DNA from: Apostichopus japonicus
Taxonomy: Eukaryota; Echinodermata; Holothuroidea; Aspidochirotida; Stichopodidae
Direction of reading: 5' to 3'
Length of the DNA stretch: 64,000 nucleotides
Assembly (NCBI RefSeq): GCF_037975245.1
Contig: NC_092572.1
Location: 13,520,269-13,584,268, forward strand
Shown: in pieces, positions 22,734-34,789 of the stretch
Layout of the letters: the number at the start of each line of letters is the position of its first letter
How positions within the stretch are numbered: the stretch's first letter is position 1
Program-made: the position numbers and the translations under genes
The notes under the pieces: generated by a model
The model's database searches: none
Seen by the model: the letters and a program-made list of their open reading frames with translations, nothing else
What the model was told of the DNA's origin: nothing

Positions 22734-25590
22734 TTAGAGAGGAACACCATATACTTCCACTCCACACAGGGTAAGGAGTTGCCTGTTTCCTGGCAGACGC
22801 ACTGATACATGCGTCACAGTCTTGTCCAATGTAAACACAATGGGATTGTTAAGTAGTTCCTCGCGACCTATGGTACCTATGATTTCGTTCCTTAGCGGAT
22901 CAGCTTCAGTGCCAGCTAAGACTTGAGCCCCAAGAAGTCTCTTACCTACAGATTCCGAAAATTAAATGACATCGATATTGATTCCAAATATGAGCATGAT
23001 AGAAATTGCGAAACGTTTTCAAAATTCCTCTGCTTTGAGGGCAATTAAATGTTTAAAAGAGGCGGGAAAATGCATGTTTGTTGATAAAAACCGATGAACA
23101 TTAGGAAGAATTGTGACATGCGCCATATACTGCAATGACGTATATTTATGTTACAAGTCAACATTTATAATAATGCGGCATTTATTGCGAACGATATTAA
23201 TTGGTCATGTATCAATTAACTTTCTGTGCAACGCACCCGTTTCTGCTATTTGTGAACTTACCCAAATTTCCTTCAACACGGTTATATATGTGGATACTTC
23301 CCACTTGATAAGATGCACCAAGATCAACAGTCCACCATGGATTAGGTGCCCACACTGTCGTTTGAAAGAAAAGTGGTTATTATTGAAACCGTTCCATCAA
23401 AAATCAGACAATTTAGTGACGTAACAATGCACTAAACTTAAAATCGACAAAAAACAAAACATTTTAATAATTTGTGTTAAATTCAGTATCAAATTTGGCA
23501 GGTTATAATATTTGTTAACAAACTTAATACACATAACAAATATATTTTGTTTGCGAATACAGAGAAGCACACTCATAACAGTCACATATACCTTAACTCA
23601 CCTTCCCCATGCCAACCCGTCCCTAACGTATCGCTTCTTATCAATGGGGCAAAATTAGTATTCTCCATTAACAGAGAAATGATTTATATGCCAACTGGTG
23701 CAACATTGTTGACATATTTACGGATTAGCATAAGTTCGACACACAGGAAAGGTGACATAAATCGTAAGGTACAGACAGCTCGGTATGTAATGACGACTAG
23801 AGTATATATGGAACTAGTTCGTTGATATGTAACTGGATTGACAAACATATTAGAATACTCTTAATAGGACCGACAACCGACTCCAAACTCTGCGGTGGTA
23901 TATGTAACTACTAACATGTTCCTGTACAGCTTCGAGTTCTCCAATATCCGCTGGTGTTTCCGTTGACAGCATTTTCTGATTTCCCGTCTTGGTTGTATGT
24001 AGAGTGTTGTTTTGTTTTTTTTCCTTCGGCAACTGACAGATATAGTCAACAAATATAACAACGTTATTATTAAAGAGATCCTTGATATTATTCCTAACAA
24101 AATATGTTACTTTATATCTAACAAGATATGCTTCTCCTTACAAACAGTCTAACCACCCCACACAATGTGTTGTGGACTGACAAGAGGAGGTTCAGTGGTG
24201 AGGGGACGGGGTGAAACCCCCGGAGCTCGAGTTCAATCATTGAGCCCACTTAAATATGGCAGCTGTAATAATATATAATCATTTTCATAACGTATAGTAC
24301 TTAACTTATTCACGAAAAGATATATGTGATATACCCGTGCCTGGGAACGACCCCATTGACCTCGACAATACATGCAGTTGGTGTATCAGTATTTCAATTG
24401 TAACATTAGTGAAAAGGTGTTGAGCTAGAAATTGGCTCTGAACGTGTCCTTGAGAACGTCTAGTTAATGTTAACCTAGTAGTCAAGTTATTTTATAGTGT
24501 CATACAATAAGAAACGGATATTTGGAAGTGAATAAAAGAGAATACACAAAACTGTTTGCCCATCAAACGGAATGTCGGATATCTTTGATGACTGTGTTAG
24601 CAGGCGTAGTAACATGAAAGACATTTCAGAGTGAAATATTTTAACGTTAGCAGCATATTCATACACATTGCGTTTGAACTTTTAAAAGTGGCCCAACAAA
24701 GAAAAAAAAAACAGAAGCAGTGGAGGAGTTAAACTATATCTTATGTACATGTTGCTTGATGACTAAAGAAACGTGAAATAGAAAATTGGTGCTACTTACC
24801 ATCATGTGTACATAATGTCATTCTAGTCAATTGGCCATTGTCACACGTTTGTGCTGTAGAACCCGAACAAACAAAATATAGTGTTATATATATATATATA
24901 TTTATATATTACATATATATATATATATATATATATATTACATATATATATAGCATATATATATAAAGTTTCATTAATCAAATGTCACACTTTTCGGGTG
25001 ATATATTTTATACTTTCCATTCCACTGTCTATTCTTGCTGAAGAATGTCACAAGGGGATCAAAAATTCCAGCACATTTTATTTTACTGTACTCCTTATTT
25101 GTCAACTATGAATCACACCTTTTTCTCTACTGATGCTTTTTTTAGTAGGCTACACTTGGGTTTTCTTTACCATAAATATAATATGTTTTGATATTAGCAT
25201 CCAAAATATACCTACAATTATCTCAATCTGTTTGAACAAAGGTCACTAATAATTTTACGACCAATATTCAACAGAAAAGTTTGCCAATATTTACCATTCA
25301 ACCCAAAGCGATGGATACAGTATGTATGATTTTCTAGTTATCTATCACTACACACAATGTGTCGCTTATATATCCAACTTAACTAAATGAGACTTCATGA
25401 CAATGACTTTCTTTTTCATATATTTAAACAAGCTAACCACAATAAAACTATTTATTCAACATATTCTATATATAACATCCTAATTGGACTCTTCTTTGTT
25501 ACATAACATTAACAGCTTACCGGGTGTTCCGACAACCAGACAAAATAATATCACTGCCAACTTTCCGGTATTGATAAGATCCATCATCAT
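22734..25590 (-). CDS. Secreted F-type lectin (fucolectin-like), five coding exons
   Basis: Coding exons on the minus strand: 25590-25521 (signal peptide, MMMDLINTGKLAVILFCLVV), 24853-24800 (NGQLTRMTLCTHD), 24032-23916 (VAEGKKTKQHSTY, NAVNGNTSGYW, SCTG), 23354-23262 (NPWWTVDLGASYQVGSIHIY, NRVEGNL) and 22945-22734 (KRLLGAQVLAG to LLTLCGVEVYGVPL, stop). Every exon has GT/AG borders and every intron is phase 1, giving 181 residues with no stop or frameshift. GK..QhSTY, AVNGN, PWWTVDL and LTLCGVEVYGV are F-type lectin landmarks; the family binds fucose and acts in extracellular innate recognition. The usual motif is H-x26-R-x-D-x4-R/K. Here the H position is G, with exactly 26 residues to the R, and D is E, while R and K remain. 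The Cys-Cys pair after R-x-D is absent. Three nested ATGs leave the start uncertain by two residues. Confidence 0.88.
24886..25135 (+). mobile_element. (AT)n tract joined to a PLE tail fragment, inside lectin intron 1
   Basis: 24886-24965 is AT repeat. 24968-25135 matches the PLE tail at 28010-28190 ('ttgctgaagaatgtc' compared with ttgctgacgaaggtc, and 'atttgtcaactatgaatcac' compared with atttgtcaattatgagtcat). It therefore carries the same hairpin motif in decayed form. It lies between the first two coding exons of the lectin. Confidence 0.65.
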
Positions 25591-27458
25591 CAGCTGCTTT
25601 TCCAAATTTCTAGGGACATAATATGTTGGTTAGAAGCAGTAATGTTGTTGCATTACTAATGCATGTCAAGAACCTCATTTTTCTAAGGAATACATAACAT
25701 GATTCTAAGCAATTCTTTATACACTACACTACTACATCAAATATCTATAAAGAACAAACTATGAACCAGAAAAAAAAAATTGATACAAAAGTCTACACTA
25801 TATAAACAGTAGTCTGGCAAAATTGGTTCCGATCGCCCGTGATTCCAAAGTTAGAAACGTCATTTTGGAAACTTTCCTAAGTGATACAATTTTGCTCCCA
25901 TAATATTATTATAAAGGGATTTGTTTCAAAGTTGAATAACTCCAAAATGACGTGCATAGGAAGATTGCAATTTTCACGAGAAATAAAATAAAGAAAGGAA
26001 TAGTGGATAACTAGGTTTAATAATGAGCAGTGTGAGATACTTAGTCGTACAAGGCTACATGTTGGAAATCAAGGAATAAGACTAACCACTAATCAACTCG
26101 AAATGCCATTGGAGTGACATGGAAGCACATGATAACGAGGAAACATGATCGAGACCAACAATACTAACATTCATGTTACGGTAATGATGATATTTCCTTA
26201 TTCAAGCCTAGGTTATGGAACATTGATGACCGTGAGTTTGAAGTGAACCAAATTAAAGAGACCTTCACCGCTGTCGAAGTTGATGGAACGGGTTGACTAT
26301 CGTTGTGTCAGTAGCATCATTTTCTCTCATAAATATATCATATAATATAGTGGATATAAATTAAAACATTTTTCCTAATCTTCCACTGTTACAGAATTAC
26401 AGCAAATACTGGATTCTTTTTTTATGTAAACAGTGAAATAGTTGCAATGATGGGACTTGATTTTAGTATGAGGACACAAATTGGTTTGTCCTACCACCGC
26501 ATGCCTCTCATAGCTCTTTGTAGTTTAAAATATGTATGATGGAGAGTAACTCAAGAATCTTCCCATGCATAATTTGTTACCAAGATGTTATATTCATAAC
26601 CTACATCCCCACTCGAATAATGAATTGCAATTAACAAAGACTTGTCTGAGCTATGTCTTTGCAGTAGAATACGCGGTACTATGGCTTTGAAAGCTGTCTG
26701 GTGGGGAGTCAAATTTCTTGCCCGGGGGTCACATTCTTCCCGCATTTGCTCAAAACCATCCTTGTAAGGACTACCTTTAATTAGAATACATGTCACCCCA
26801 CCCCTACCCTCGCTTCCATCCCCGAACTTGAGTAGCAAATCAACAACAAGTGTTTCAATTCAAATGACAAGCTAAACTCTCAAGATTTTCGATTACAATC
26901 GATCCTAAAGGTAGTTCTACTTTTTATTAACAATAACAAATCAAACTTAAATATACCTCAAAGTATACTTGCCCCTAATTTCAATTTTTGTTTAAACCGT
27001 TAACATAGAAAACGGGTTTCGTGTTTTAAGGTTAAGTTATAGATCCTGGAAACATAATCAATGACTATAGACAAAAAGAAAAGCAAGAATCAGTAGGAAT
27101 GACGGAATGAGACATGATTATAAGGAGCAGGAAAGTCAGGGTCGTAACAAACTTAAGTCACTTAATAAATTAAAATAATACTGAGGCATATCTTACGGTG
27201 TGTGAATGTTACATAGCGTGTGCAGAATGACATACAATGCACAGAAAATAGTTGTAGATGACTTACCTTAATATGGTCAACAGGTATCTTCAAAAGCGAC
27301 TGTCTGTCTGAAAAGTAACGGATGAGTGTCATTTTTATATGGTTTACGGCATCCCCTTCTTAGTCGTCTTGTCGCCACTTGTAAGAATAACACTGGTACC
27401 TTTCCTACTTGATAACAGAATTGTAGATAGTGAGGCATAAGATTATAACTTTTAATTA
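25591..27458. other. Upstream of lectin; no further gene recognised
   Basis: This holds the lectin 5-prime flank. An open frame on the minus strand (26838-26551, 95 codons) has no recognised family, and its proline/charged content looks like repeat-derived sequence. The lectin may have a non-coding 5-prime exon here, which cannot be seen. Confidence 0.4.
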
Positions 27459-27505
27459 AATTGCCTGCGGAGGTGAAAACTAAGTTTCCACCTCCGCAGG
27501 CAATT
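27459..27505. repeat. Near-perfect 47-nt hairpin at a PLE truncation point
   Basis: Arms 'aattgcctgcggaggtg' (27459-27475) and 'cacctccgcaggcaatt' (27489-27505) are exact inverted copies around a 13-nt centre (aaaactaagtttc) that is itself partly complementary. The right arm is the start of the PLE coding fragment, so the left arm looks like an inverted duplication of the element end. Confidence 0.9.
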
Positions 27506-28260
27506 TTCCTTGCGGTAAAACTCGATGCCAAATATGTCCCCATATTACCCCAGGCTCCGTGGTCAAGATTTCCAAAGGTGACTATAGTCTAAGACGCTAT
27601 TCCCTCTCTGGTGATTCTTTTAATGTTATTTACATTTTCTAATGAGTACTTTGCAAAGAGGACAATTATGTAAGGGAAACAGGCTTCCGGTTCCGCTTAC
27701 GTTTTAATAATCACAAAAAAAAATCTATTCGTGATAATTTGCAGGATTCTCAGTATTCGAACATTTCAATCTTCATAGTCAATCTCTCAAAAACCTAAAA
27801 TGTATTTTAATTGCCTCGAACGTCAAATCAGCTTCTGAACGTAAACGTAAAGAAATCGATTGGATCTTTCGTATTAAGTCTCACATCACCGGCATCAGCA
27901 AAGACTTGGGACCCCTTAACAACTATCAGTTCTGCAAACATATGAAATCCGTTCTTTGCTCCTTAATCCGCTTCCTGTATATTTAGACATGGTTTATTTG
28001 GTTTTAATTCCATCAATCAACTTACACTTATCTAGCGTCATACTTTCATTGTGCTACATTTTGTACTTTTCATTCGGCTGCCAAGTATTGCTGACGAAGG
28101 TCCCAGGGGAACCGAAAGTTCCAATATATTTTCTAAACCTTTACTCCATATTTGTCAATTATGAGTCATATCTTATTTCTCTGTTTTTCTATAATAATAA
28201 TAATAATAATAATGATACACACACACACACATATATATATATATTTAGAGGAAAGTCGGT
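27480..28260 (+). mobile_element. Penelope-like element, 5-prime truncated copy (GIY-YIG region and tail)
   Basis: From 27502 the frame reads NFPCGKTRCQICPHITPG, the cysteine linker between RT and endonuclease in PLEs. It continues to FNVIYIF, two stops, and VLCKEDNYVRETGFRFRLRF, a GIY-YIG-type fold. After a frame change it reads KRKEIDWIFRIKSHI and GPLNNYQFCKHM. The tail (27956-28190) includes a hairpin motif at 28091-28117 and ends in ATA, CA and AT microsatellites (28194-28245). The same family occurs at 33177-33520 (minus) and 33640-34075 (plus). Confidence 0.75.
28091..28117 (+). ncRNA. Hammerhead-like motif in PLE tail
   Basis: CTGACGA (28091-28097) is followed by a short imperfect stem (ggtccc agg ggaacc) and GAAA (28114-28117). 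This is the CTGANGA-stem-GAAA arrangement of hammerhead ribozymes, which are known in PLE terminal regions. One unpaired A lies before the stem and one stem pair is mismatched. Stems I and III were not established, so activity is doubtful. Confidence 0.4.
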
Positions 28261-29289
28261 TTACAGGACAGTGTGAATATTTTTATGTGGACGGTCCCAA
28301 TAGCAACGTTATATACATTATACATAGAATGTTAATACGATTGTATATGCAAGGTACGAACAATGTGAACAGTTTAATACTGAAAGAAAATCCAGACCAA
28401 AAGTGTTAAAAAAAGGGCAATCCGCGGAGTTGCATAACTCATTTCCAGCACACTGAATACAGACATATACTACTGACAATACCCATGCAATTTACCCAAT
28501 GTGACAAAAAAATATATGATATAAGCCTTTATAATGCACTTACTGTTTGCCCTAACAGTGTATATGTATGATACGCCAAATGGCACAATTGCACCCATGT
28601 TAGGTGTAAGAACCGGGTTTTTCACTATATCCTCATATTTTATTCAACTTGTTATGTTAGCCAAATATTAATCTCTCTTCCAGCAGTTTTCAACAAAGTT
28701 GTTCTTGTAAAAGTAATATCTTTTATTGTTTTGTTCACTTGCTTCATCTTCAGCTTAAGTAACTAATTAGTCTGATACTGGGGATACTCTATTTGAATAC
28801 AGGAAAACTATTTTCGAATAGGTCAAAGAGGATTTGATGTCTATCACAAAACTTGCCACACTGTTAAGCCAGGAAACGGGGGATATGTGACATATTTGTT
28901 ATCTCACATATAGTTCAAACCCTCTGTCTCACATTTTATAGATTGTGTGAATATAAGATGTACTTATTCATTGAACTTGCGTGGTATTAAGTTTTTTAGT
29001 TAAATGATATATTGGATACTTTACAAGGTCATCTTGCTTAATGTTCCAGGTTGATACTAGAAACAGTACTAGAAAAGTAAAATTATATTGAGATAAAATG
29101 AATCCACCCTAAATTAGTTGAATATCAAATAACAATACTCGATTAAGTTTTAAGCTGCTAAAATAACGTGTGATATTGCAATACACATTTTGTCTCAGTT
29201 CAAGTTGAAATAAAAAATAACGTCGCAAAGAAAATGAAATATGAAGAAAATTTTTTACTCTTGAGTGATTTTCTTTGTCATATTTACAT
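28261..29289. other. No recognisable gene
   Basis: AT-rich sequence without exon-like or RNA features that I could support. Confidence 0.4.
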
Positions 29290-29890
29290 GCATTTTTTAA
29301 TTGGAGTGGTAATTAAAAAGTGCTCGTCATGTTTAACTTCCTACTTTCGAGTCATTTACGTTGTTATGGGGCTCAAAAAGTGTTTTTGTTAAGGTGCACT
29401 TGAGTTCAAATTGAAATGGACTGGGCCTTTAATGACGGGGAGTAGTAGAAGGACCGGTCACATACACGACCAATACTGATACTCGCAGGCAATCAATTTG
29501 GAGAAGAATGGTGGTATTTCCACGTATGCTACGATGCATATTACTCCTTTAGCAACTCATCTTTTGAATCGAAAATATTTTAGGGTCACTTATTATCACT
29601 GCCATACTGTTCAGTTTGGTTTATAGTGTGTCCGTCATTCATTCACTAATCCAATCGTGCAATACTAAAAGGAGACAAAGAACGTGCTTTGGACGCACTT
29701 TGTATGAAACTGTGAGGAATTGGTGATCAGCTGTACCCGCCAAGCACCATGTTAGTTTTTAATACACGCGTTTTTTAATTGGAGTGGCAATTAAGAAGTG
29801 ATCTTGATGTCTAACTTGCTACTTTCGAATCATTTTCGTTGTTACGGGGCTCGAAAAAGGTTTTTATTTTAAAGTGCACTTGAGTTCAAA
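29290..29890. repeat. Direct repeat pair (about 125 bp, 475 bp apart)
   Basis: 29290-29415 and 29765-29890 share 'ttttttaattggagtgg', 'aattaa(a/g)aagtg', 'cttgctactttcga'-like and 'aaagtgcacttgagttcaaa' in the same order. The nature of the element is unknown. Confidence 0.75.
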
Positions 29891-31422
29891 CAATACAACA
29901 ATAAAACAATAAAAGAACAGCCCCTGTAACGGAGAGCATACAAATATAGAAACAGTAAAATAGAATGTCAATAGGGAATGATAGCTTTATCTCTATACAC
30001 ATATAATGATGGCAACTTCTGAACATATATCACATATATGCATCGCGTTAATCCATGCAAATTTCAACTATAAATAAGAATAATGATATTACGAAACACC
30101 ATCAGTTCTTAACATGCAATGTTAGATATACAGTACACTTGGAGTATCAGAATAATGTCCTTACGTAGAGCATTTGACACAAGACAGCTGAAACACTAGA
30201 TCATTTAATTGATCACATCAAGAAGACTTAGAATATAATTAACATCAGAGCAATACTATTGCAGATAAGAATACGCGACCCAGGGGAAGAGCAGTTCGCC
30301 ACAACCCTCAGATAACCGCATTAACAATGTCCTTAGTAATAACTCTCCTTAACGTAAATTCAAACTGACGGTGCCCACATGGTTCTACGAACCAGCCACT
30401 TAGCATTACACTAATAACTCGAATTCATTCACATGACCTACAATTGTAGTGAATAGTACATAAATACATTTTTAAGAGTGAACCACTTCAGTATAACCAC
30501 TTCAGTTTTAATCAGGTTCCAGAAAAGACATTTGGCAGCCTCCAAATTAAATAAATACGTGTCGCAATGCTCAGGCGAATGCACACTATCACGCAATAAG
30601 TCTGCTTTCCGTGATGTTTGTTTTAGTAGTGAACACAGAAAGTACGCATGCTTTGCTAACTTGTACAATTCACCAGGTGTACTAGCGTTCAAGGTAATTA
30701 CATAAAGATAATACCGAGCCCAAAGCAGGCTAATTTCAACTTGAAGCATACATATTAAAGGTAAAACAACGATTTGAAAAACTCTTAAAATAAACTATAT
30801 GAAGCCCTAAGAACTTATCTTACCTAGGAAAAACAATTATCATGGAAACAGAACCCTGGGCCTAAATGAGTTTCTCCCACCCTATGAGGATTACGTGGTT
30901 CATATCCAGTTTACCAAATAGAGGCAGAGGAGCTCTGGGAAAAAAACACCTTGGGATGCAAAAGTAGACAAGACCCAGTCTACTACTGAATTTATAGGAC
31001 AAATTATCATTTTATTTGAGTTTGTATCGTAATTCTAATTGTCCAGCAAGTATGAATAATTTGCAAACTACATACTTTTTCTTTTCTTTTTGTTACAAAT
31101 ATTCAATACTCGCACAGACTTTAATTAAGGTAAAATGTTTTTTTCCTCCATATATTATACATTATTATATTATTTAAGATTTGGCTTTCCCATTGGCGAG
31201 AAGTACTTGCAAATTGAAAACGGTGGCACAGTACTCAAGTGAATCTTTGAGAACATGTATATCGTAAAAAAGAAAGTGTTTTGATGCAATATATTAAACC
31301 ACAGCCGATATACACAGAGCACACAGTAACTTTTATAAAGCTCTAAGTTTTGTACCAGATTTAACATGAATCGTGCCATAATTCGGTATGTTCTATTAGG
31401 ATAAAAGCAAGAACTGACTCTA
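29891..31422. other. No recognisable gene
   Basis: Overlapping open frames on both strands near 30438-30749 have no family resemblance. Nothing else was recognised. Confidence 0.4.
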
Positions 31423-31470
31423 TGTGTAATCCCAACAAATCCAGTTTGATGCATTTGTTGGGATTACACA
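31423..31470. repeat. Perfect 18-bp inverted repeat (hairpin)
   Basis: 'tgtgtaatcccaacaaat' (31423-31440) and its exact reverse complement (31453-31470) are separated by a 12-nt loop. No gene adjoins it. Confidence 0.95.
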
Positions 31471-32479
31471 CATCCTCAGTTGTTAATGTAAACCTAATAG
31501 CACATGCTACCGATTTATCATATTTATCAGTACGATCCAGATTTACTGAGGTACAAAACTTTAAGATTTACAGTAGTTACTGTAATCTCTGGGTAATTCG
31601 GTTGAAAACCACTTTCTGCGAGGCTATTTGATGGGAAAGTTAACGTTACATGTTGCAGTTAAGTTTTCTGAGATGAACAACAATTGAATTGAATCGTTAT
31701 ATCAATTTATTGGGTAGGTTTCAATAATGACGTATGGCAATGGTATAGGCTTGCTGGAATGACAAAAGGTTACCAATCAATGATTTTACTGGCTTACATA
31801 CTTGACTTTACTGACTTTACTTCGTGTGCCCGTTTTCTTTTATCTTAAAACGAACACTCGTAGGAGAGGGAAAGGGAAATGCAATAGAGGATAGATGATA
31901 TTTGGGTAAAGTGTTTAGCATACGCTATTTCGTTTAAAATGTCAAAGTAATATTTGTTACCATCACTAGACGTATGGTGACATGCAAACTTTTGTGGCGT
32001 GGAGTGTTAATTTTGCAGTTTTCTTTGTTATTTTACACTCAACATGAACTGGACAGGTATACATTACTATACCCGCATGATGTAAGTATACGGTTTACTT
32101 TGGTTTCATTTTGCTGAATTTCCAGGTGGCGCCTGTCTTTCTTTCAAAGGGTTTATTTTAATTTTGTTTCATGAGCGTAAGTGTAATATTTCGTTTATCG
32201 TGATATATTGTCTTGCGAACCACATGTCTATACATATTTAATTATTTACCTGGCAATCGATATTAAACGAATGGATAAATAGGACGATGTGAGAGGAAAT
32301 GAGCATCCAGCGAAGGAAGTAGTTGTATGTAGTGTGTGTTAGATGAAACTCTACACATATAGAAATAACATCCACCTACTAATTTTAACAATATTTGCAA
32401 AATACATTGCAAAGTGAGATTTAATTGATCGGTTCCATAATTGTTGAACCACCTGCCGTAAATTGTTTTGAGGTTACAG
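31471..32479. other. No recognisable gene
   Basis: No exon, RNA or element could be supported. The segment 32263-32460 may be flank or tail of the PLE on the minus strand. Confidence 0.4.
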
Positions 32480-32496
32480 CTGGATACATATATATT

Positions 32497-32582
<86 letters not shown>

Positions 32583-33170
32583 TAGTGGTCCATACTGATA
32601 ATATAAAAGATAAACAAGCGAATATTTTTAACAACGACATACTGCTATACTTCGGAGTGGTCACCACTCCATCGTCAGGCAATTGTACAAGATCAATTGA
32701 ATACAAGGGCTAATATACATCCGAAGACGACAAAATTGATAAGCATGAGTGAATTTTTAAACTAGGAATGTTTAGGACAACCAGCAAATTTTTAGTGAAT
32801 TTTTAAACTAGGAATGATTAGAACAACCAGCAATGAAAAGTAAATAGGGATTAGAATAGCTCCAACCCGTAGCTCGCTACGTTTCTATTTAAGTCAGCAT
32901 TTAAGTCTTTTATTAGGAGACTCTCTTTAATCTTCCTCCTGAACCACTGGGATTCATTACCAATAGCGGCACAATGGTCAACAAAAGAAGGCAGATAATG
33001 TTTGTGCGCAGTACAATGAAGGTTAATAGCGCCTTTCTGACCACCAAAAGAGCTCATCATATGTTCTTTGAATCTATCCTTAAGCCATCTATTGGTTTCT
33101 CCGACATAACAGGAATCACAGTCTGGACAGTTTATCCTATATACAACATTGTTGGCATATATATATATAT
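32480..33170 (-). mobile_element. Penelope-like element fragment: GIY-YIG endonuclease, hairpin, (AT)n end
   Basis: On the minus strand, 33165-32851 encodes NNVVYRINCPDCDSCYVGET, then RWLKDRFKEHM, and ends VASYGLELF with a stop. VYRI.C..C...YVGET is the GIY-YIG signature of PLE endonucleases, which nick target DNA for retrotransposition. This domain is open for about 100 codons. The downstream tail holds a hairpin motif (32679-32650, CTGACGA, stem ggagtgg/ccactcc, GAAG) and ends in about 40 AT units (32494-32577). The reverse transcriptase part is absent. Codon use and sequence differ from the 27480 family, so this is a second PLE lineage. Confidence 0.82.
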
Positions 33171-33176
33171 ATATTA

Positions 33177-33520
33177 GAGAAAAGCAGAGAAATAAGATGT
33201 GACTCACAATTGACAAATAAGTAGTAGTGTTTTAGGGAATATATTGGAATTTCCCTCTGGAACCTTCGTTAGCAATACATGACAGTCGAATGAAAAGTAC
33301 AACATGTAACACAATGAAAGTATGACGCTGTATAAGTGTAAGTTGCATTGAAAGAATGACAACCAAATAAACCACGACTCTACAGGAGGCGGATCAAGGA
33401 GCAAAGGACGAATTACATATGTTTTTAGAACCGAGAGTTATAAAGGGGTCCCAAGTCTTTGTTGAGGCTGATGATGTAAGACTCAATACAAAAGATCGAA
33501 TCGTTTTTTTTACGTTTACA
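33177..33520 (-). mobile_element. PLE tail fragment (27480 family), inverted
   Basis: The reverse complement matches 27840-28190, including 'gtcatactttcattgtg' and 'aattgtgagtcacatcttat'-type sequence, and the hairpin motif mutated to CTAACGA. It ends at the AT tract 33157-33176, next to another PLE fragment. Confidence 0.7.
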
Positions 33521-33575
33521 AAACTATCACGAATAGGGTAAAAAGGTGGGGGTGGTAAAATGCTAGCATGAGGGT

Positions 33576-33587
33576 GGGGGGGGGGGG
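33576..33587 (+). repeat. Poly-G run
   Basis: Twelve G residues follow an aggg. The run lies in the 120-bp spacer between two inverted PLE fragments. Confidence 0.95.
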
Positions 33588-33639
33588 ATTGTAATTGGTA
33601 ACCAACGGTATTCGTATTTTCTACTTACTTCCTCCATAC

Positions 33640-34075
33640 TCCCTTACTCAGTTTTCACATCCGCAGGAAATTTCTGTTGCGGTAAACCTGGATGCCAAAC
33701 ATGCCCCCACACTACCCCACGCGCCGATGTCAAAACTCTGAATGGTGAATATGGTCTAAGGCCAACTTTCCCTCTCTTGTGATTTTGATGATGTTATTTA
33801 CATATTCTACTGTGCACTTTGTATAGAGGGCAATTATTAAGGTGAGCAAGTACTCGGTTCCGCTTAAGTTTAATAATAACAACAAATCTAGTGTTGATAA
33901 TTTTGCAGGATTCCCCGTGCCGAACATTTCAATCTTCTTTGCCAATATTTTCAAAAACTTAAAATGTATTTTAATTGCCTCGAACTTTAAATACGCTACT
34001 GAAGGGTAACGTAAATAAATCGATGGAAGTTTCGTATTAAGTCCCACATCAAACTCACATCTCACATCAAACTTT
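33640..34075 (+). mobile_element. PLE fragment (27480 family), cysteine linker and endonuclease region
   Basis: The frame near 33670 reads GNFCCGKPGCQTCPHTTP. Later sequence aligns with 27640-27890 ('aatgtattttaattgcctcgaac' in both, shown here in part). It has many stops. It is in opposite orientation to the tail fragment at 33177-33520. Confidence 0.7.
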
Positions 34076-34789
34076 TAAGTTTTAAGGTAATGTTGTTAGT
34101 CTGTCTATGTCTTGCATGCAGCAGTCGCAACAAGAGAGATGTTCGCTTAGTGACACATTACGGTTTTGTTTCATTTTCTCCTTAGATTGAGCAAGAATTT
34201 GCATTTTGTATCCTTCAAAATTGAGCCAACTCTATCAACAAGTGGGAACAAAAATTAGTTCATACAGCCATAAGCTAACTTAGAGAGAGGTCCTGGGAAT
34301 GCACAACACAAAACTGGAGGACTTGAAAGAGGGTTAGTCTAAAAACACAAAACATGCAGATATGCTGCAGTTTCATGGCAAATGTTGTTTAATGGTCGAT
34401 CAATTTATGTTCTCATGACCTTTATAGTTGAGTGTAAATGTATTGTAATATTGACTATAACATATTTACAACTACATAGTGAAATATAGTTCATACACTT
34501 GAATAGTAGCAGTCACTCATTAGTGGTCACAAATATAAAGGTGGAGAGGCTTTTATTTGTTCGTTTATTTATTTTTTGTCACAACATATACACATCAATT
34601 GTAGCGAATACAGAGAGTTATGGAATTTGAAAGGAAGTGTATCAACAACAAAAAACCCATATGGGTTATCTAGAGAAACACACCCTGTATATAGCCTACA
34701 CAAATAGCTAACAAAAAATAATTAAGGAAAGAACTAAGAAAAAGAGAAGAAAAGAAGAGAAAGAAGTAGAAAAAAAAGAGGAACCTCAA
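34076..34789. other. No recognisable gene; A/G-rich stretch
   Basis: 34725-34785 is rich in aaagaa/gagaag and could be the low-complexity tail of the neighbouring minus-strand LINE remnant. Confidence 0.4.

Noticed and set aside
24185-24260. Possible second SINE or tRNA-like sequence (ggttcagtggt ... gagttcaatcat)
   Set aside because: Only loose box-like matches; no repeat copy or tail found.
26551-26838. 95-codon minus-strand open frame as a gene
   Set aside because: No recognised motif or exon context; composition looks repeat-derived.
27480-28260. Functional PLE endonuclease
   Set aside because: Two adjacent stops and a frame change within the GIY-YIG region.
30438-30749. 103-codon minus-strand frame and its plus-strand shadow
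   Set aside because: Neither strand shows motifs or splice sites; a chance opening cannot be excluded.
32490-32590. Open frame with long YIYIYI runs
   Set aside because: Translation of an (AT)n microsatellite; the same applies at 18089, 19461, 21573 and 24886.
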